Counted from the stretch's first letter, positions 7,019-15,532 are shown. The stretch: 19,134 nt of DNA from an uncultured Marvinbryantia sp. (GCA_934373455.1 CAKRON010000051.1:1-19134); one strand, 5' to 3'. Notes: a model not told the origin generated them from the sequence alone. A program made the numbers and translations.

Positions 7019-8765
7019 AAAGAAGACAGACAAACAGATTGAAACATTAAAAAAAGTACTCCGTTACCTTGGAAAGTATCGAATGTATCTGGTGTTTACC
7101 ATTTTTCTGGCAGCTGTTACCGTGGCACTGACATTGTATGTGCCGAAACTGACAGGAGCTGCGGTGGATGAGATTGTGGGACCGGGACAGGTGAATTTTG
7201 CCGGAGTGCTGCAGATTCTGATGAAGATTGGGATCAGTATTGGAATTACAGCCTTTGCCCAGTGGCTGATGAATATCTGTAATAATAAAATGACGTTTCA
7301 GATCGTACAGGATATTCGAAATGAAGCATTTAAAAAGATAGAAATTCTTCCGTTAAAATACATTGACGGACATCCTTACGGAGAGATTGTCAGTCGTGTC
7401 ATTGCAGATGTGGATCAGTTTGCAGATGGTCTGCTGATGGGATTTACCCAGCTATTTACCGGAGTAGCAACCATTCTCGGAACGCTGGTATTTATGTTAT
7501 CTGTAAACGTAAAGATTACATTGGTGGTGGTGATCATTACACCGGTTTCTTTCTTTGTAGCAGGATTTATTGCAAAAAGAACCTATATCATGTTTAAGCT
7601 TCAGTCAGAAACCAGAGCAGAACAGACAGGTCTGATTGATGAGATGATTGGAAATCAGAAAGTGGTACAGGCTTTTGGACAGGGAGAACATGTGCTGGAA
7701 CGGTTTGATGAGATCAATGGAAGACTGCAGAAGTGTTCGCTAAGAGCAATCTTCTTTTCTTCTATCACAAATCCGTCTACGCGTTTTGTAAACAGTCTGG
7801 TGTATGCCGGTGTAGGAATTACTGGTGCAGTTTCTGCTATTCAGGGAAGATTGTCAGTAGGGCAGCTGACTTGCTTTCTGAGCTATGCCAATCAGTATAC
7901 CAAGCCGTTTAATGAGATTTCCGGTGTAGTGACGGAACTTCAGAATGCGATTGCATGTGCAGGAAGAATTTTTGATCTGATTGAGGAAGAACCGCAGATT
8001 CCGGAAGCAGAACCGGCAGTTGCTTTAACAGATATAAAAGGTAATATTGAGTTAAAAGATGTGAAGTTTTCTTATGTGCCGGAGCAGAAGCTGATACAGG
8101 ATCTGAATCTGAAAGTAAAACCTGGACAGAGAGTTGCCATTGTAGGACCGACAGGTTGTGGAAAAACGACTCTGATCAATCTGTTGATGCGTTTTTATGA
8201 TGTGACAGGCGGCGCAATTTCTGTAGAGGGGACAGATATTCGTGACCTGACCAGAAAAAGCCTGCGCGCAGGATTTGGTATGGTACTTCAGGAGACATGG
8301 CTTCGAACAGGAACGATTCGTGACAATATTATTATGGGAAAACCGGATGCCACGGAAGAGGAGATCATCGAAGCAGCCAAAGCATCCCATGCCCACAGTT
8401 TTATCCGTCGTCTTCCGAAAGGATATGATACCTGGATAACAGAAGATGGCGGCAATCTATCACAGGGACAGAAGCAGCTTCTGTGCATTACCAGAGTGAT
8501 GCTGTGTCGTCCGCCAATGCTGATTTTAGACGAAGCTACTTCGTCTATTGATACCAGAACCGAAATCAGGATTCAGAAAGCATTTGCGTCTTTGATGGAG
8601 GGAAGAACCAGTTTCATCGTGGCACACAGACTTTCCACAATTCGTGAGGCAGATGTGATTCTGGTTATGAAAGACGGAAATATTATTGAACAGGGAACAC
8701 ATCAGGAACTTTTGGATAAAGGTGGATTCTATAAGAATCTGTATGAGAGCCAGTTTGCAGGATGA
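7002..8765 (+). CDS. Heterodimeric ABC exporter, catalytic subunit
   Basis: The second half-transporter, 587 residues, with a six-helix transmembrane domain (about 20-325) and a nucleotide-binding domain (about 348-585). Its Walker faces are intact: GPTGCGKTT (382-390), VLQ (428-430), LILDEATS (507-514) with catalytic Glu511, and switch His542 in IVAHRLS. Its signature, however, is LSQGQ (486-490) instead of LSGGQ. In the assembled heterodimer this altered signature faces the degenerate Walker site of the first subunit, while the first subunit's normal LSGGQ faces this one's intact Walker site. That gives one hydrolytic and one silent ATP site, as known for TM287/288. The 17-nt overlap with the preceding gene implies translational coupling and equal stoichiometry. 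The AGGGG about 9 nt before ATG lies inside the upstream coding sequence. Confidence 0.95.
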   Translation: MAQTDKKKTDKQIETLKKVLRYLGKYRMYLVFTIFLAAVTVALTLYVPKLTGAAVDEIVGPGQVNFAGVLQILMKIGISIGITAFAQWLMNICNNKMTFQIVQDIRNEAFKKIEILPLKYIDGHPYGEIVSRVIADVDQFADGLLMGFTQLFTGVATILGTLVFMLSVNVKITLVVVIITPVSFFVAGFIAKRTYIMFKLQSETRAEQTGLIDEMIGNQKVVQAFGQGEHVLERFDEINGRLQKCSLRAIFFSSITNPSTRFVNSLVYAGVGITGAVSAIQGRLSVGQLTCFLSYANQYTKPFNEISGVVTELQNAIACAGRIFDLIEEEPQIPEAEPAVALTDIKGNIELKDVKFSYVPEQKLIQDLNLKVKPGQRVAIVGPTGCGKTTLINLLMRFYDVTGGAISVEGTDIRDLTRKSLRAGFGMVLQETWLRTGTIRDNIIMGKPDATEEEIIEAAKASHAHSFIRRLPKGYDTWITEDGGNLSQGQKQLLCITRVMLCRPPMLILDEATSSIDTRTEIRIQKAFASLMEGRTSFIVAHRLSTIREADVILVMKDGNIIEQGTHQELLDKGGFYKNLYESQFAG

Positions 8766-8802
8766 CAGATTCTTAAATTTTAAGAGAATGGAGGAAAAGT
8801 AT

Positions 8803-11379
8803 ATGAGAAAGTACAGAGCAAACAGAACAGCAGAAATGACGCAGTCTGAGCTGGAACATCTGGAACAGGTACGGAAACTGGCTGGCGAGTGTATGGTCAT
8901 TCTGGAAAATGACGGAATACTGCCGTTAAAGCAGGTTGGAAAAGTAGCCTTGTATGGAAATGGTGCCAGACACACGATTAAAGGCGGCACCGGATCGGGA
9001 GATGTGAATTCCAGACAGATTGTGAGCATTGAACAGGGATTGAAAGATGCCGGATTTGAGATCGTGACTGAGAGATGGCTGGATACTTACGACGAACAGA
9101 TTACAGAAGCGAAAGAAGTATACCAGAAGAAAATAAAAAAACTGGCAGCTGATCTTCATAAACCAGAGATAAACGTAGCTTTTGATTACCCATATGAAGA
9201 TCCAGATGCACCGGAGATCTCAGAGAAAGAGGAAGCTGATCTGGCTGTCTATGTACTTTCCAGAAATTCGGGAGAGGGAAAAGACCGTGATTGTCGAAAG
9301 GGAGATTATCTGTTGACAGACAGAGAAGAAGCAAATCTCCGGTATATAACAGAGCATTATGAGAAAAGCATCGTGTTGTTAAATACCGGAGGTATTATAG
9401 ATACGTCATTTCTCCGAAGCCTTAAGAATTTAAATGCTTTCATGATTATCGGACAGACTGGTAGTGAGGGCGGTCATATTGTAGCAGATGTGCTGATCGG
9501 AAAAACGATTCCATCCGGAAAACTGACAGATACATGGGCAAAAGATTATTATGATTATCCGTCTTCCGCAGATTACAGCCATAATAATGGTGATGTGAAC
9601 GATGAATATTATAAAGAAGATATTTTTGTAGGATACCGTTATTTTGATACGTTTGATGTGGAACCTGCGTATTGTTTTGGATATGGAAAAACATATACAG
9701 AATTTACCATAAGACCGGATCAGGTGGAACTGTACAACGGATACCTGGTATTTTGGGTAGAAGTGACGAACAGTGGAAAAGAATATGCAGGAAAAGAAGT
9801 GATACAGGTGTATGCATCTGCTCCGGAGGGACAGTTGGAGAAACCATATCAGGAACTGGTAGCTTTTAAGAAGACGGAAGAACTTCAGCCGGGAGACAGT
9901 GAATTGATGATGATGCGTGTTCCACTGGCAGCACTTGCTTCTTACAGCAGCGCAGAAGCAGCCTGGAAACTGGAGGCGGGAGATTATCTGATTCGAATGG
10001 GAAACAGCTCCAGAAGTACCCAGCCGCTGGCCGTTGTACGTATCGAACAAATGAAAAAGACGGAGCAGTTGAAGAATCTTTTTGATGCAGATGCAAAGAT
10101 GGAAACGATTACTGATACAGAGCATGGAAAAACAGCACTGAAAAAGAAAGATGACAGAGTCAGAAAAGAAACAGAAAAAGCTCTGGAATCTGTACCGATT
10201 GTTGTGGCAGATTTGAGTCAGATCTGTTGTGAAGAAATTGTATACAGCGCTGGAGTCAGGGAAGAGATGAAAGATCATTTCCCTGAGAAGATGTTGACAA
10301 TGGAACAGGTGAAAAATGGAGATGTGAGACTGGAAGATCTGGTGGCCCAGCTTACCGTGGAGGAATTGGCAAATCTCTGTGTAGGTACAGAACGTCTGGA
10401 GGATGATGCAAACCAAATTGGATGTGCATCAGATCGGGTTATTGGAGCAGCAGGGGAAACCTGGTCGGGTCTGGAAGAGAACAGAAAGATTCCGGTACTG
10501 ATTCTGGCAGATGGACCGGCGGGGTTACGTCTTCAGCCACATTTTAAGACAACATCTGATGGGGAAAAGATTCCGGGAGGAGAAGTGTTTGGTATGGCTT
10601 ATCGTCCATTCCCGGCAGATCTTCCGGCAGATACGGCAGACTATTATCAGTATTGTACGGCGATACCGATTGCCAGCACTTTGGCTCAGTCATGGGATAT
10701 GAGTCTGATCAGACAGATGGGAGAAATAGTTGGAGAAGAAATGCAGCAGTTTGGAGTGCATCTCTGGCTTGCTCCAGGTATGAACATTCACAGGAATCCA
10801 TTATGTGGAAGGAATTTTGAATATTATTCCGAAGATCCGTATCTGACCGGTCGCTGTGCTGCGGCAGATACATTGGGTGTTCAGTCTGTCGAAGGACAGG
10901 GAACCACCATAAAGCATTTTGCAGCAAATAATCAGGAAGATAATCGTAATTATACCAATGCTCATATCAGTGAACGGGCATTGCGGGAGATTTACTTAAG
11001 AGGATTTGAAATTGCTGTGAAAGAAGCACATCCGTATGCAATTATGACATCCTACAATCTGATCAATGGCATTCATTCGGCCAACAGATACGATCTGCTT
11101 CAGACTGCGGCAAGGGAAGAATGGGGGTTTGATGGATTTGTCATGACCGACTGGTATGCAACTCAGGACACGTCGATTATGGGACAGGCTCCGGATAAAT
11201 ATACCTGGGCATCTGCAAAGCAGGCAATTCATGCCGGAAATGATATGCTGATGCCGGGCTGCGCACTGAATGTGGAAGATCTGATAAATGGTGCAGAAGA
11301 AGGAACAGAAATGACACTGGCGGATTTGCAGCATTGTGTAAGAAATATTCTTGCCGTTGGACTGAGAACAATGAGATAA
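8803..11379 (+). CDS. GH3 beta-glucosidase-like glycosidase with permuted domain order
   Basis: An 858-residue glycoside hydrolase family 3 enzyme, probably cleaving beta-linked sugars from oligosaccharides. No signal peptide is visible, so it is likely cytoplasmic. The domain order is reversed from the usual GH3. The alpha/beta C-domain comes first (about 15-290, with CMVILENDGILPL and a GGTGSGDV loop). A fibronectin III-like domain follows (about 300-410, VEVTNSGKEYAGKEVIQVY), then a linker and the TIM-barrel N-domain (about 505-858). In the barrel: DGPAG (Asp570), a NPLCGRNFEYYSEDP segment, KHFAANNQ (Lys704-His705) and the nucleophile Asp783 in MTDW. The same order is known in Ruminococcus albus and Butyrivibrio fibrisolvens beta-glucosidases. 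Start 8803 has GAGGAA 6 nt upstream; the in-frame ATG at 8686 lies inside the ABC gene. It sits 37 nt after the exporter and 17 nt before the uridine kinase gene, so they are probably cotranscribed. Confidence 0.95.
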   Translation: MRKYRANRTAEMTQSELEHLEQVRKLAGECMVILENDGILPLKQVGKVALYGNGARHTIKGGTGSGDVNSRQIVSIEQGLKDAGFEIVTERWLDTYDEQITEAKEVYQKKIKKLAADLHKPEINVAFDYPYEDPDAPEISEKEEADLAVYVLSRNSGEGKDRDCRKGDYLLTDREEANLRYITEHYEKSIVLLNTGGIIDTSFLRSLKNLNAFMIIGQTGSEGGHIVADVLIGKTIPSGKLTDTWAKDYYDYPSSADYSHNNGDVNDEYYKEDIFVGYRYFDTFDVEPAYCFGYGKTYTEFTIRPDQVELYNGYLVFWVEVTNSGKEYAGKEVIQVYASAPEGQLEKPYQELVAFKKTEELQPGDSELMMMRVPLAALASYSSAEAAWKLEAGDYLIRMGNSSRSTQPLAVVRIEQMKKTEQLKNLFDADAKMETITDTEHGKTALKKKDDRVRKETEKALESVPIVVADLSQICCEEIVYSAGVREEMKDHFPEKMLTMEQVKNGDVRLEDLVAQLTVEELANLCVGTERLEDDANQIGCASDRVIGAAGETWSGLEENRKIPVLILADGPAGLRLQPHFKTTSDGEKIPGGEVFGMAYRPFPADLPADTADYYQYCTAIPIASTLAQSWDMSLIRQMGEIVGEEMQQFGVHLWLAPGMNIHRNPLCGRNFEYYSEDPYLTGRCAAADTLGVQSVEGQGTTIKHFAANNQEDNRNYTNAHISERALREIYLRGFEIAVKEAHPYAIMTSYNLINGIHSANRYDLLQTAAREEWGFDGFVMTDWYATQDTSIMGQAPDKYTWASAKQAIHAGNDMLMPGCALNVEDLINGAEEGTEMTLADLQHCVRNILAVGLRTMR

Positions 11380-11396
11380 ACAAAGGAGAAAATAAA

Positions 11397-12011
11397 ATGA
11401 GCTGTGTAATTATTGGAATCGCCGGCGGATCCGGTTCGGGGAAATCGACATTTACGAATAAATTAAAAGCACTGTACGGAGATAAAATTACGGTTCTGTA
11501 TCATGATAATTATTATCGAAGACATGATGAAATCTCATTGGAAGAAAGAAAACATATTAATTATGATGATCCGGCTGCGCTGGAGACAGATCTTCTGGTA
11601 GAGCATTTAAAGCAGTTAAAAGAAGGAAAAACAATTTACTGTCCGACCTATGATTATTCGCTTCATAACCGCAAAGAAGAGACGATAGAGATAAAGCCAA
11701 ACAAAATTATATTGTTGGAAGGCATTCTTGCTTTGCAGGATGAGGAACTGCGGAAGATGTTTGATATTAAAATCTTTGTAGAGGCAGATGCGGATGAAAG
11801 AATTTTAAGAAGGGTTGTCCGAGATGTAAAAGAGCGGGGACGTGATCTGGAAGGAATCATTGAACAGTATTTAACTACCGTAAAACCAATGCATTATATC
11901 TATGTGGAACCGACAAAGGCAATGGCAGATATTGTCATAAACAGTGGTCAGAATGAGGTGGCTTTTGACCTGGTAAAGACCAAGATTGATCAGTTGTTAA
12001 GAGAGGCATAA
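11397..12011 (+). CDS. udk: Uridine kinase / phosphoribulokinase-family nucleoside kinase
   Basis: Phosphorylates uridine (and commonly cytidine) to the monophosphate in pyrimidine salvage. The 204 residues match Udk length (about 210). The P-loop GGSGSGKST is at 10-18. It is followed by a YHDNYYRR segment, typical of uridine kinases, where the substrate-binding Asp lies after the first strand. The NYDDPAALETDLL and CPTYDYSLHNR segments, LLEGILAL, and the lid segment RRVVRDVKERGRD are also characteristic. The start at 11397 is set by AAGGAG about 9 nt upstream; an in-frame ATG at 11334 lies in the GH3 coding end. It is the last gene of the tight run from the 5203 promoter, and a putative nucleoside-binding protein gene follows. 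Specificity for uridine over other nucleosides is inferred. Confidence 0.9.
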   Translation: MSCVIIGIAGGSGSGKSTFTNKLKALYGDKITVLYHDNYYRRHDEISLEERKHINYDDPAALETDLLVEHLKQLKEGKTIYCPTYDYSLHNRKEETIEIKPNKIILLEGILALQDEELRKMFDIKIFVEADADERILRRVVRDVKERGRDLEGIIEQYLTTVKPMHYIYVEPTKAMADIVINSGQNEVAFDLVKTKIDQLLREA

Positions 12012-12040
12012 ATCCAGTTTTTTCAATGTGCTTTCTCCTT

Positions 12041-12078
12041 GCTTAACTCCGAAAAAGATGTTAAGCTAGAGATAGCTT
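12041..12078 (+). other. Overlapping alternative hairpins in the BMP-protein leader
   Basis: In the 103-nt gap before the BMP gene, GCTTAAC (12041-12047) can pair with GTTAAGC (12060-12066). AAGCTA (12063-12068) can pair with TAGCTT (12073-12078) around a GAGA loop. The two share bases 12063-12066 and so exclude each other. Neither is followed by a T-run, so they are not simple terminators. A weak promoter reading overlaps the first hairpin: TTGCTT at 12039-12044, 17 nt, TAAGCT. Any regulatory role is speculative. Confidence 0.35.
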
Positions 12079-12114
12079 TAAAAGAAACGTACAAGAAAAA
12101 AGGAGGATATTTTC

Positions 12115-13245
12115 ATGAAGAAAACATTTCTTGCAGCAGCTGTGTTAGGCGCAGCTACACTTTCTATGGCAGCACCTGCTATGGCAGAGGGAGACTACAA
12201 AGTAGCGATGGTTACAGACTCAGGAGACATTACTGACCAGTCTTTTAACCAGACCACTTATGAAGCATGCAAGGCATTTTGTGAAGAGAATGATCTTGAC
12301 TTCAACTACTACAAACCAGATGGAGATTCTGATGAAGCACGTATCGCGAGCTGTGACCAGGCAATTGCAGACGGATACAACATTCTGGTACTTCCGGGCT
12401 ACCTGTTTGCAGCATCTATTGTAGAAGAATCACCGGTATATCCGGATGTAAAATTCATCGCACTGGATATGTCCGAAGCAGATCTGACAGGAGCAGCTGG
12501 TGTAGATGATGTTACACAGGCGTATAACACAGAGAATACTTACTGTGCAATCTATCAGGAAGAGATTCCGGGATACATGGCAGGATACGCAGCAGTGAAG
12601 ATGGGATACAAGCACCTTGGATTCCTGGGTGGAATGTCTGTACCAGCAGTTATCCGTTATGGATTCGGTTATGTACAGGGAGCAAATGCAGCAGCAGAAG
12701 AACTTGGCATTACAGATGAAGTAACAGTAGAATATGCTTACGGCGGACAGTTCTACGGTGATGCAGATATTACAGCAGCTATGGATACCTGGTATTCTAC
12801 CAACGGTGTAGAAGTTGTCTTTGCATGCGGAGGCGGTATCTACACATCAGCAGCAGAAGCAGCAGCAAAAGTAGACGGAAAAGTGATCGGTGTTGACTCT
12901 GATCAGGCTCCGATTATTGATCAGTATGGCGAAGGTATGACAATTACTTCTGCTATGAAGGGACTTGCTCCTACTGTTAAGACTCTTCTTTCTGCAATCG
13001 TTCTGGATGATACATGGGCAGATTACGTAGGAAAGATCGATAATCTTGGTCTTGTATCTGAAAATGTAGAAGAAAACTACGTACAGATTCCTCTTGAAAG
13101 TACACAGTGGAACGATGGCTTTACAGAAGATGATTACAAAGCACTGGTAGCTGATATGTTAGCTGGCAAAGTGACAGTTGATAACAGCATCGATGCTATG
13201 CCAGAAGTTGCTATAACAGTAAATGACCTTGGAAACATCAAATAA
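12115..13245 (+). CDS. BMP-family (nucleoside-type) substrate-binding protein, secreted
   Basis: A 376-residue extracytoplasmic binding protein of the BMP/PnrA/Med family, whose characterised members bind purine or other nucleosides for ABC uptake. A signal peptide occupies 1-24 (MKKTFLAAAVLG to APAMA) with type I cleavage at AMA|EG. There is no lipobox cysteine, which is unusual for a binding protein in a monoderm that needs membrane anchoring. The mature domain starts KVAMVTDSGDITDQSFNQ, the family's first strand and loop, and includes GYMAGYAAVKMGYKHLGFLGGM and a later GVDSDQAP segment. AAAGGAGG lies about 8 nt before the ATG. No permease or ATPase gene lies beside it, so its transporter must be elsewhere, or it serves as a sensor. 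Codon choice is regular (many GCA, GGA, GTA, CTG), suggesting high expression. A strong terminator follows. Confidence 0.9.
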   Translation: MKKTFLAAAVLGAATLSMAAPAMAEGDYKVAMVTDSGDITDQSFNQTTYEACKAFCEENDLDFNYYKPDGDSDEARIASCDQAIADGYNILVLPGYLFAASIVEESPVYPDVKFIALDMSEADLTGAAGVDDVTQAYNTENTYCAIYQEEIPGYMAGYAAVKMGYKHLGFLGGMSVPAVIRYGFGYVQGANAAAEELGITDEVTVEYAYGGQFYGDADITAAMDTWYSTNGVEVVFACGGGIYTSAAEAAAKVDGKVIGVDSDQAPIIDQYGEGMTITSAMKGLAPTVKTLLSAIVLDDTWADYVGKIDNLGLVSENVEENYVQIPLESTQWNDGFTEDDYKALVADMLAGKVTVDNSIDAMPEVAITVNDLGNIK

Positions 13246-13287
13246 GATAATGAGTGACGAGAGTGCTTTTTGACCCTTGCTCATAAG

Positions 13288-13329
13288 AAAACAGCCTCAT
13301 CTGTGTGGATGCACAGATGGGGCTGTTTT
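13288..13329. terminator. Strong bidirectional intrinsic terminator
   Basis: An 18-bp stem with one T-G wobble: 13288-13305 (AAAACAGCC, then CATCTGTG) pairs with 13312-13329 around the 6-nt loop TGGATG. Reading either way, the stem ends in four T. It lies between the convergent BMP gene and the hybrid kinase gene, and its last base is the first base of the kinase stop codon (minus strand). It should terminate both transcripts. Confidence 0.9.
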
Positions 13330-15320
13330 CAGCTTCTGTAATGAATGAGGACAGATGCAATGGTATTTAACATAGCGTGGATTTCCACCGGTTTTACAAT
13401 GTAATCATCCATACCGGAAGCAAGCGCAGCATCCCTGTCTTCTTTGAAGGCATTTGCGGTCATGGCGATAATCGGAGTCTGCGACCGACTGTCAGGAAGT
13501 GCACGGATGCGTTGGGTTGTCTGATAGCCATTCAGATGAGGCATCTGGATGTCCATCAGGATCAGATCGTAATATCCTGCAGGAGCTTCTTGCAGCATAG
13601 CTAAGGCAGCTGCACCATCTGGTGCCAGATCGGTCTGTATGTGTGCATCTTCCAGAATTGTCTGTGTAATTTCAGCATTCAGAGGATTATCTTCTGCCAG
13701 AAGTATATGGATGTCTTTTAAAATTTCAGAATCAGAAGAAGTCCTATTTCCCAGGCAGTCGGACGCGTCCTGCGGTGCAATGCGCAGTGGGATGGAGACT
13801 GTAAATTGTGTACCTTTATTTGGCTCACTGTCCACATGAATTTCACCATTCATAAGATCTACAAAGGACTTTACGATCCGAAGGCCTAAACCACTGCCGA
13901 TAATGCCACATTCCGAAGAATCCCGCTCTCTGGAAAATGCCTCAAACAGATGCGGAAGATATTCTGGACTGATGCCAATTCCGCTGTCTTTTATAATAAT
14001 ATGCAATATAGTGTAGTCATTTTGAGCAGACGGAAGTTCATCGATATGCAGAATGATATCACCACCGTCCGGGGTATATTTTACGGCATTACTCAACAGG
14101 TTCATGATGATTTCACGAACTTTCATGGCATCACAGATTACGTTAGGATACTGCAGGCAAAAATCCTGATGCAAATGCAGTTGTTTGCGTGATATTTCGT
14201 TATCCAGCAGATCAAGAGTATCTTGAAGAGTAGAAAGATTCCATAGCTCTTCGTGAAGAGTTTCTTTTCCGCTTTCAATGCGTGCCATTTCCAGAATATT
14301 GCCAATCAGTGAAAGAAGAAACTGACTGGCATCTTTTATTTTTTTCAGATAACTCTGGGTGAGTTCTTTTTCATCCCAATGGGATTCCATCAGCTCAGCA
14401 TAACCGATGATTGCGTTCATAGGAGTGCGCAGGTCATGGGACATGGCAAAAAGAAAAGTGGATTTTGCCTGATTGACTTCTTCTGCTTTTTTCAGAGCAT
14501 CGCGCAGGACGATCATCTCAGAAACATCTAAAAATGTGGTGACAACAGCACGTTCACCGTTGGGGGTCTGAAAGTTTTTAGATTTGGCAACAATATGGCA
14601 TTCATTGGCATAATCCTTATACAGAATGCATTCATAATCAACGGAACCGTCCTGATTGCGAAGATTGCAGAGATTCTTTAGTGTATCCGGTTCAGGATAA
14701 TATACTTTGGAAAGAACATCTCCCAGATAATTCTGTGCATCGTTTATACTTTTTAAATCGTACATGCGTAAAGCTTCAGCGTTCATATGAACGATTTTGT
14801 GATCCGGAAGAGTATAGACCATGACACCACAGCTTTGTACGTCCAGGAGATTTTGATAGTAATCTTCCCGCAGCAGCTGTTCTTTGCGAAGTGTATGATT
14901 TAGTTCTGCCAGACGACGTTCGGCAAATTTATCCTGCTCCAGCCGGGTTGTGTCAGAAATATCCTGATGAGTGCCGATGACACACATGTATTGCTGTATG
15001 GAAGTATCTCTGGAACCGCTGCATCGAACCAACATTTCTCCCAGAACCGGATGAATATAGCGATAAACAATTTCTGTACGTATCTCAGATAATTTGCGGG
15101 AATATTCAAGAAAAAGCTCCTGATCGTCAGGATGGATGTGAGACCTGTGAAATAAAAAGCGTTCTTCGGCAGAAATATCTCCTGAAACACCCAGCAGATC
15201 ATCCATTACCGCATCTGCAAAAAACCTTGGTGGCTGTCCATCCTCCATCTCTACTCGCCATAATCCCATTCTGGAAGTGCTCAGAATCTTTTGCACATCG
15301 ACTTCCTTTAATAAACTCAT
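13329..15320 (-). CDS. Soluble hybrid sensor histidine kinase (PAS-PAS-HisKA-HATPase-REC)
   Basis: A signalling kinase of 663 residues with no membrane segment, so it senses a cytoplasmic cue. Order: a PAS domain (about 15-130, ending VIGTHQDISD), a short coiled linker, a second PAS (about 165-280), HisKA with SHDLRTPMNAIIGY (phospho-acceptor His295), HATPase_c with NLLSNAVKY (Asn411), DSGIGIS and GSGLGLRI, then a C-terminal receiver with LLAEDNPLN, phospho-acceptor Asp590 in LILMDIQMP and a KPV lysine. There is no DNA-binding output domain and no separate response regulator beside it, so the phosphate must pass to an unlinked partner, or the REC domain acts by protein contact. I chose ATG 15320 because GGAGG precedes it (11 nt); the longer frame to 15611 crosses the TPP riboswitch. 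It is divergent from the thiamine operon. Confidence 0.92.
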   Translation of the reverse strand: MSLLKEVDVQKILSTSRMGLWRVEMEDGQPPRFFADAVMDDLLGVSGDISAEERFLFHRSHIHPDDQELFLEYSRKLSEIRTEIVYRYIHPVLGEMLVRCSGSRDTSIQQYMCVIGTHQDISDTTRLEQDKFAERRLAELNHTLRKEQLLREDYYQNLLDVQSCGVMVYTLPDHKIVHMNAEALRMYDLKSINDAQNYLGDVLSKVYYPEPDTLKNLCNLRNQDGSVDYECILYKDYANECHIVAKSKNFQTPNGERAVVTTFLDVSEMIVLRDALKKAEEVNQAKSTFLFAMSHDLRTPMNAIIGYAELMESHWDEKELTQSYLKKIKDASQFLLSLIGNILEMARIESGKETLHEELWNLSTLQDTLDLLDNEISRKQLHLHQDFCLQYPNVICDAMKVREIIMNLLSNAVKYTPDGGDIILHIDELPSAQNDYTILHIIIKDSGIGISPEYLPHLFEAFSRERDSSECGIIGSGLGLRIVKSFVDLMNGEIHVDSEPNKGTQFTVSIPLRIAPQDASDCLGNRTSSDSEILKDIHILLAEDNPLNAEITQTILEDAHIQTDLAPDGAAALAMLQEAPAGYYDLILMDIQMPHLNGYQTTQRIRALPDSRSQTPIIAMTANAFKEDRDAALASGMDDYIVKPVEIHAMLNTIASVLIHYRS

Positions 15321-15353
15321 AGAATACCACACCTCCAATGAAAAGATAGTATT

Positions 15354-15382
15354 ATTATAAAAATTCTTGTTACAAATGTCCA
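15354..15382 (-). promoter_or_regulatory. Promoter of the hybrid kinase gene
   Basis: On the minus strand, TGGACA (complement of 15377-15382, 5 of 6 to consensus) and TATAAT (complement of 15354-15359) have a 17-nt spacer. The transcript would start near 15347, about 27 nt before the start codon. It is back to back with the thiamine riboswitch promoter. Confidence 0.7.
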
Positions 15383-15402
15383 GAATGAAATGGATTTCGG
15401 GA

Positions 15403-15431
15403 TTGAAAATCATGCAAAACTGAACTATAAT
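15403..15431 (+). promoter_or_regulatory. Promoter of the thiamine salvage operon
   Basis: TTGAAA (15403-15408) and TATAAT (15426-15431) with a 17-nt spacer. The start point would be about 15438, right before the TPP aptamer. Confidence 0.8.
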
Positions 15432-15442
15432 GAACGTAACGA

Positions 15443-15532
15443 ATAAAGGGGAGCTTGCCATGAGCAGGCTGAGAACAGAATGTTTTGTCTGGACCCATAA
15501 CCTGATTTGGATAATGCCAACGTAGGGATATA
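15443..15532 (+). ncRNA. TPP (THI-element) riboswitch aptamer
   Basis: Conserved blocks appear in order: GGGGAGC (15448-15454), GCAGGCTGAGA (15464-15474), GACCC (15492-15496), AACCTGATTTGGATAATGCC (15499-15518) and AACGTAGGG (15519-15527). The CTGAGA and GGATAATGCC cores form the pyrimidine and pyrophosphate pockets of the family. It lies between the operon promoter and a terminator upstream of thiM, so TPP should repress. The 3' edge GGATATA (15526-15532) is complementary to TATATCC (15577-15583) in the terminator's right arm, a plausible antiterminator pairing of 7 bp. Confidence 0.96.

Noticed and set aside
8686..8802. Earlier in-frame start for the GH3 gene
   Set aside because: Lies within the end of the ABC exporter gene in another frame. 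The family domain begins after 8803, which has GAGGAA upstream.
9430..10416. Long minus-strand open frame (328 codons) inside the GH3 gene
   Set aside because: Shadow of a clearly coding plus-strand gene. Its translation is Cys/His/Phe/Ile-rich with no recognisable domain.
12039..12236. Small plus-strand frame overlapping the BMP gene start
   Set aside because: Frame-shifted relative to the signal peptide of a clear gene. Starts inside the leader hairpins with no ribosome site.
13250..13284. Additional hairpin (ATGAG/CTCAT) after the BMP gene
   Set aside because: Only 5 bp with a 25-nt loop. The adjacent 18-bp stem explains termination.
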